Below, piece by piece: positions 23,076 to 26,222 of a DNA stretch of 26,222 nt. Made by a program: the position numbers and the translations under genes. The notes under the pieces are model-generated. The model saw only the letters and a program-made list of their open reading frames with translations, did not search any database and had not been told where the DNA came from. Each line of letters starts with the position of its first letter. Position 1 is the stretch's first letter. This stretch comes from JANNGZ01 sp031404155 (GTDB taxonomy: Bacteria > Pseudomonadota > Gammaproteobacteria > Burkholderiales > Burkholderiaceae_C), in contig JANNGZ010000301.1 in assembly GCA_031404155.1 (NCBI GenBank), forward strand, positions 1 to 26,222, given 5' to 3'.

Positions 23076-23663
23076 ATGCAAAAGCTCAACGTGGCCGAGA
23101 TCGAAGCCCTGCTCAAGCGTGTTTCGCAGCGCGACGAAGCCGCGTTTCGCGCGCTCTACGAGCACTTCGCGCGCCGCGTCTTTGCCTTCCTCGTGCACCG
23201 TTTTCAACAGGAATCGCTGGCCGAGGAAGTTGTGTCCGACACCCTGCTCCATGTCTGGAGAACGCCGGAAAGTTTTCGCGGCGAGTCGGCCTTTTCAACC
23301 TGGCTGCTCGGCGTGGCCCGCTTCAAGATGCTCGAGCGGCTGCGCCAGCGCCGGCCCGAGGCCGAGGCCGAGGATGTCGACGCGCTCGACGAGAACCTGC
23401 TCGTCGACGAGACCGGCCCCGACGACGTGGCGGCCATGCGCCAGCGCAGCGAAGGAGTGCGCGAGTGCCTCGTGCTGCTGCCCGCCGAGCAGCGCGAATG
23501 TGTTCACCTGGCCTATTACGAAGGCTGGACGCTCGAAGAGATCGGCGCGCAGATGAGCTTGAAGAAGGAAACCGTGGGCACGCGCCTGTTTTATGCGCGC
23601 AAGAAAGTCCAGGCCTGCCTGGCCGCGCTGCTCGCACGCGAGCGTGAGGCGGTGCTGCAATGA
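23076..23663 (+). CDS. ECF-family RNA polymerase sigma factor
   Basis: A 195-residue extracytoplasmic-function sigma factor. Region 2 spans about 24-92 (ALYEHFARRVFAFLVHRF; AEEVVSDTLLHVWRTPESFR; FSTWLLGVARFKMLERLR), recognising the -10 element. An acidic linker (about 95-118) follows. Region 4 spans about 128-181 (CLVLLPAEQRECVHLAYYEG, then WTLEEIGAQMSLKKETVGTR with the helix-turn-helix), recognising the -35. Regions 1.1 and 3 are absent, as in the family. The ATG at 23076 gives the normal family N-terminus; the longer open frame upstream is low-complexity Arg-rich translation of the promoter region. Its stop overlaps the next start (ATGA), so sigma and anti-sigma-like protein are made together. 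Likely targets are the TTGAAACGAA elements P1-P3. Confidence 0.95.
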   Translation: MQKLNVAEIEALLKRVSQRDEAAFRALYEHFARRVFAFLVHRFQQESLAEEVVSDTLLHVWRTPESFRGESAFSTWLLGVARFKMLERLRQRRPEAEAEDVDALDENLLVDETGPDDVAAMRQRSEGVRECLVLLPAEQRECVHLAYYEGWTLEEIGAQMSLKKETVGTRLFYARKKVQACLAALLAREREAVLQ

Positions 23664-24388
23664 ACCTGCAATTCGACGAGCTCTCGCGCAAGGCCGCCAG
23701 CAACGCCCTGAGCGCCGACGAGCGCGACCTGCTGGACAAATTCCTGCGCGAGCATCCCGCCCGCCAGGCCCAGCTCGACTGGGATCTTGCTTTGCACGCC
23801 AAGCTGCAAGCCAAGGTCGCGGCCATGCCGGTGCTGCCCGGTTGGGAGCGCACCGTGCAGGCGCTGCAAGCCGAGCACGCGGCGGCAGCGCGGGCCGCTT
23901 CCGAGAGCACAGCCGCGGAGCGCGCCGCTGCCGAGAGTACGGCCGCAGAGCGATCCTCAGCGGAGCGCAGCGCGCGCCAGCCCAAGCCGGTTCGAGCCCC
24001 CGGCATTCTCGATCGCCTCTCGGACTGGCTGTCCTCGTCGCTAGGCTTCGCGTTCAATGCCCAGGCGGTCGCCGCCGCACTCGTGGTGGTGCAAGCCGGT
24101 GCGATCGGCTGGTTTGCGGTGCAGGACACCGAGCCCAGCCCGATGCCCGCCGGCGCGCCCGACGCCAGCCCACGCGGCCCGCTGCTGCGCGTGTCGTTCC
24201 GCCAGGACCTGCGCGAGGCCGAGTTGCGCCTCGCGCTGGCCGGTGTCGGCGGCGAGATCGTGGGCGGGCCGGGCCAGATCGGTGTGTACCTGGTTCGCAT
24301 CAAGGACGGCAACCTGGCGGCCGCCGCGCAGCGCCTGCGTGACGGCGGCAGCACCGAGCTGGTCGAGGTCGTCGAGGCCGGGCGATGA
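23660..24388 (+). CDS. Membrane anti-sigma-factor-like protein, cysteine-free
   Basis: A 242-residue single-pass membrane protein co-translated with the sigma factor (ATGA overlap at both ends). Residues 1-60 (DELSRKAASNALSADERDLL, DKFLREHPARQAQLDWDLA) resemble the cytoplasmic anti-sigma domain, but the whole protein has no cysteine, so it is not a zinc-binding (HxxxCxxC) anti-sigma. Residues 78-105 are a low-complexity Ala/Glu/Ser repeat (ESTAAER twice). The membrane helix is about 134-154. The periplasmic part has a compact pattern at 175-240 (LLRVSFRQDLREAELRLALA; GGEIVGGPGQIGVYLVRI) resembling the propeptide/I9-like alpha-beta fold seen at the end of some anti-sigma proteins. It probably holds the sigma factor until an envelope signal, perhaps proteolysis, releases it. 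The anti-sigma role rests mainly on position and topology. Confidence 0.75.
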   Translation: MNLQFDELSRKAASNALSADERDLLDKFLREHPARQAQLDWDLALHAKLQAKVAAMPVLPGWERTVQALQAEHAAAARAASESTAAERAAAESTAAERSSAERSARQPKPVRAPGILDRLSDWLSSSLGFAFNAQAVAAALVVVQAGAIGWFAVQDTEPSPMPAGAPDASPRGPLLRVSFRQDLREAELRLALAGVGGEIVGGPGQIGVYLVRIKDGNLAAAAQRLRDGGSTELVEVVEAGR

Positions 24389-25200
24389 ATGCGGGCCGGG
24401 CGCCAAGGGCTTGGCTCGCCGGCCTGGCCGCGCTCTGCGCCACGATAGTGGGCGCGCAACCCGCGCCAGCACCAGCGCCGGCGCCCGCCCGCGTGGCCTT
24501 GCTGATCGGCAATGCCGCCTATGCCGATGCGCCGCTGCGCAACCCCTTGAACGACGTGCGCGAAGTTGCCGCGGCCTTGCGCCCGCTCGGGTTTGCGGTC
24601 ACGACGCGTGAAAATTTGGGCCCCGCGAGCCTGCGCGAGGCGCTGCGCAACTTCGTGTTGAGCACACGCACGGCGGAAGTGCGCATGGTTTATTTCGCCG
24701 GCCACGGCCTGCAGTTGCGCGGCCGCAGTTACCTGCTGCCGGTGGGCGTGCGCATCGACACCCAGACCGACGTGATCGAGCGCACCGCGGACGCCACCGA
24801 GTTGGTCGAGCAGCTCAGCGCCATCGACAAAGGCGCCAACGTGATCGTCATCGACGCCTGCCGCGTGCACCCGATGTTCCACCCGGGAAGCCGCAAGATG
24901 TGGGCAACCCAACGCGGCCTGTCCGCTATCGCCGCCCCGAGCGGCACCGTGGTCGCGTTCTCCACGCGGCCCGGCCAAACCGCCAGCGATGGCGACGGCG
25001 ACCTGAGCGTCTACACCCGCCACTTGGCCCGCGGCTTGAAGCGCGCTCCGGCATTGCCTGTCGAGACCTTCTTCAAACAGGTGCGTGCCGGCGTCGTGGC
25101 CGAGACCCACAACAAGCAGGTGCCCTGGGAGAGTTCCGACCTCAAGGGCGAGTTGTGTTTCCGGCCGAATGCCGACGGCCGCTGCGCAAGCGGGCCGTAG
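24385..25200 (+). CDS. Exported caspase-like (peptidase C14 family) protein in the sigma-factor operon
   Basis: A 271-residue protein that is essentially one caspase/p20-like domain behind a signal peptide (AWLAGLAALCATIVGAQ, cleavage near residue 24) and a short Ala-Pro stretch. Motifs: VALLIGNAAY (37-46), NPLNDVREVAAALRPLGF, MVYFAGHGLQLRG with catalytic His107, NVIVIDACRVHP with catalytic Cys159, GTVVAFSTRPGQTASDGDGD and QVPWESSDLKGELCF at the end. Unlike the Tat-type paralogue, the canonical GHG is kept and there is no C-terminal accessory domain. The start overlaps the stop of the anti-sigma-like gene (ATGA), so sigma factor, anti-sigma and peptidase form one translationally coupled unit. 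That layout suggests the peptidase takes part in sensing, anti-sigma cleavage or the response (inference). Activity and substrate untested. Confidence 0.88.
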   Translation: MNAGRAPRAWLAGLAALCATIVGAQPAPAPAPAPARVALLIGNAAYADAPLRNPLNDVREVAAALRPLGFAVTTRENLGPASLREALRNFVLSTRTAEVRMVYFAGHGLQLRGRSYLLPVGVRIDTQTDVIERTADATELVEQLSAIDKGANVIVIDACRVHPMFHPGSRKMWATQRGLSAIAAPSGTVVAFSTRPGQTASDGDGDLSVYTRHLARGLKRAPALPVETFFKQVRAGVVAETHNKQVPWESSDLKGELCFRPNADGRCASGP

Positions 25201-25371
25201 GTAGCGCGGTGCGGTTGGGTGGTGGACCTGCCACGCGGTCGATGCGCTGGGCCTCCGCGCGTTCTGCTCACGCAATCAAAGCATGAGCAAGTTCAACCTG
25301 GCAGCCCAACTTGCGCGACAGAATGACGTTCCCTCCCATCTCGCACCGCAGCAAGCGCGCGGACCCTTCGC

Positions 25372-26222
25372 ATGAACAACCCAATGCACCCGCAGACGAC
25401 CCCCCTGCGCATCGGCATCCTCGGCTGCGCCAACATCGCCAAGCAATTCGCACGCGACGTGGCCGCGAGCCCGGCGGTGCGCATCGTTGCGGTGGCCAGC
25501 CGCAATGCGGAGACGGCGGCGGCGTTTGCAGCGGCGCAGGGCATCGCGCGCCACCATGGCAGCTACGAGGCGCTGCTGGCCGACGCGGCGTTGGATGCGA
25601 TCTACCTGCCGCTGCCCAACAGCCTGCATGCCGAGTGGGCGATCAAGGCCGCGCAAAGCGGCAAACATGTGTTGTGCGAAAAGCCGCTGGCGCTGGGCTT
25701 GAGCGAAGCACAGGCGATGTTCGACGCCGCCACAGCCCACCGCGTGATGCTGCTCGAGGCCTACCCGTATTACTTCCAGCCGCAGACCGGCGACATGCTG
25801 GCGCTGTTGCAAGGCGGCGCCATCGGCCGCGTGCGCTCGGTGCAGGCCTGCTTCGGCTTCACACTGGCCAACCCGCTGAACAATATCCGCCTGAATCCCG
25901 AGTTGGGCGGCGGCGCGCTGCTGGATGCCGGCAGCTATGCCTTGAGTGTCATCCGGCTCGCCATGGGTTGCGCCCCGCAGCGCGTGAAGGCCGACGCCAG
26001 TTGGGCCACGAGCGGCGTGGACATCAGCCTGATGGCCACCCTGCATTACGCCGACGGCAGGCGCGCTCAACTTTCCTGCGCGATGGACGCGGCCAACCAC
26101 CGCCGCGCCACCATCGTGGGCACACAGGGCACGATCGAAACCGAGTACCTGAACCACACCGGCGAGCCCTCCAGCAAGCGGGCTGGCGGCCACCCCTACG
26201 GCTACCTGCCGAGCCAGCTGCG
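25372..26222 (+). CDS. Gfo/Idh/MocA family oxidoreductase (3' end outside window)
   Basis: NAD(P)-dependent oxidoreductase acting on a sugar, inositol or related polyol; 283 codons are visible and the frame stays open at the window end. The N-terminal Rossmann domain shows LRIGILGCANIAKQFARDV (about 12-30), VRIVAVASRN, DAIYLPLPNSLHAEWAIKAA and the catalytic EKPLAL (Lys near residue 107). The C-terminal domain shows LEAYPYYFQPQTGDMLALL, GAIGRVRSVQACF and GGGALLDAGSYALSVIRLA. These fit the dehydrogenase subgroup that includes trans-1,2-dihydrobenzenediol and D-xylose dehydrogenases. The upstream 171 bp hold no clear promoter; a 30-codon ORF at 25283-25375 overlaps the ATG as ATGA but has no ribosome binding site. 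No evident link to the caspase operon. Confidence 0.9.
   Translation, partial: MNNPMHPQTTPLRIGILGCANIAKQFARDVAASPAVRIVAVASRNAETAAAFAAAQGIARHHGSYEALLADAALDAIYLPLPNSLHAEWAIKAAQSGKHVLCEKPLALGLSEAQAMFDAATAHRVMLLEAYPYYFQPQTGDMLALLQGGAIGRVRSVQACFGFTLANPLNNIRLNPELGGGALLDAGSYALSVIRLAMGCAPQRVKADASWATSGVDISLMATLHYADGRRAQLSCAMDAANHRRATIVGTQGTIETEYLNHTGEPSSKRAGGHPYGYLPSQL

Overview
This 26.2 kb window has very high GC, dense short-spaced operons, ATGA/TGATG stop-start overlaps and GGAG-type ribosome binding sites. An S-adenosylhomocysteine (SAH) riboswitch precedes ahcY, with metF close behind. Together these suggest a chromosomal segment of a betaproteobacterium of the order Burkholderiales, probably near the Rubrivivax/Leptothrix/Piscinibacter group (inference from gene content and repeat style; no search was run). 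I see no tRNA, rRNA, CRISPR array, transposase or phage gene.

Layout. (1) 1-5450, plus strand: two M20-family metallohydrolases (the first cut by the window edge) and an ABC importer of the nitrate/sulfonate/NMT1 type (binding protein, ATPase, permease). This looks like a uptake-and-hydrolysis operon for ureido or amide nitrogen compounds. (2) 5584-8856, minus strand: a secreted DUF4384-like protein and a molybdopterin oxidoreductase, separated by a MITE-like inverted repeat. (3) 9020-12575, plus strand: a branched-chain-amino-acid-type binding protein, an M20D amidohydrolase and a DUF2817 carboxypeptidase-like protein. (4) 12675-17368, plus strand: a methyl-cycle operon made of SAH riboswitch, ahcY, a panE-like reductase, tlyA and metF, with an 82-bp tandem repeat and a duplicated 59-bp start-site repeat inside it. 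(5) 17507-18813, minus strand: 5-formyltetrahydrofolate cyclo-ligase and a LysE/RhtB exporter. (6) 18996-25200: a Tat-exported caspase-like protein and two secreted proteins with a shared cysteine-rich tail on the minus strand, divergent from an ECF sigma factor, a cysteine-free membrane anti-sigma-like protein and a second exported caspase-like protein on the plus strand. (7) 25372-end: a Gfo/Idh/MocA oxidoreductase cut by the window edge.

The most interesting part is region 6 together with the DUF4384 gene of region 2. A 33-bp element, TTGAAACGAA at one end and a CACYCA core starting 24 nt after its first base, lies upstream of both cysteine-rich secreted genes and of the DUF4384 gene, which is about 16.5 kb from the sigma-factor gene. 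A weaker copy with identical spacing lies upstream of the sigma gene itself. I read these as promoters of the local ECF sigma factor. The window then outlines an apparently undescribed extracytoplasmic regulon: sigma factor, membrane anti-sigma, caspase-like peptidase(s) with intact His/Cys dyads, a CAP/SCP-domain secreted protein, a second secreted protein with the same Cys-rich tail, and a DUF4384 protein, a domain often found with bacterial caspase-like proteins. The gene facts and promoter alignment are visible in the sequence; the regulatory link and the function are inference.
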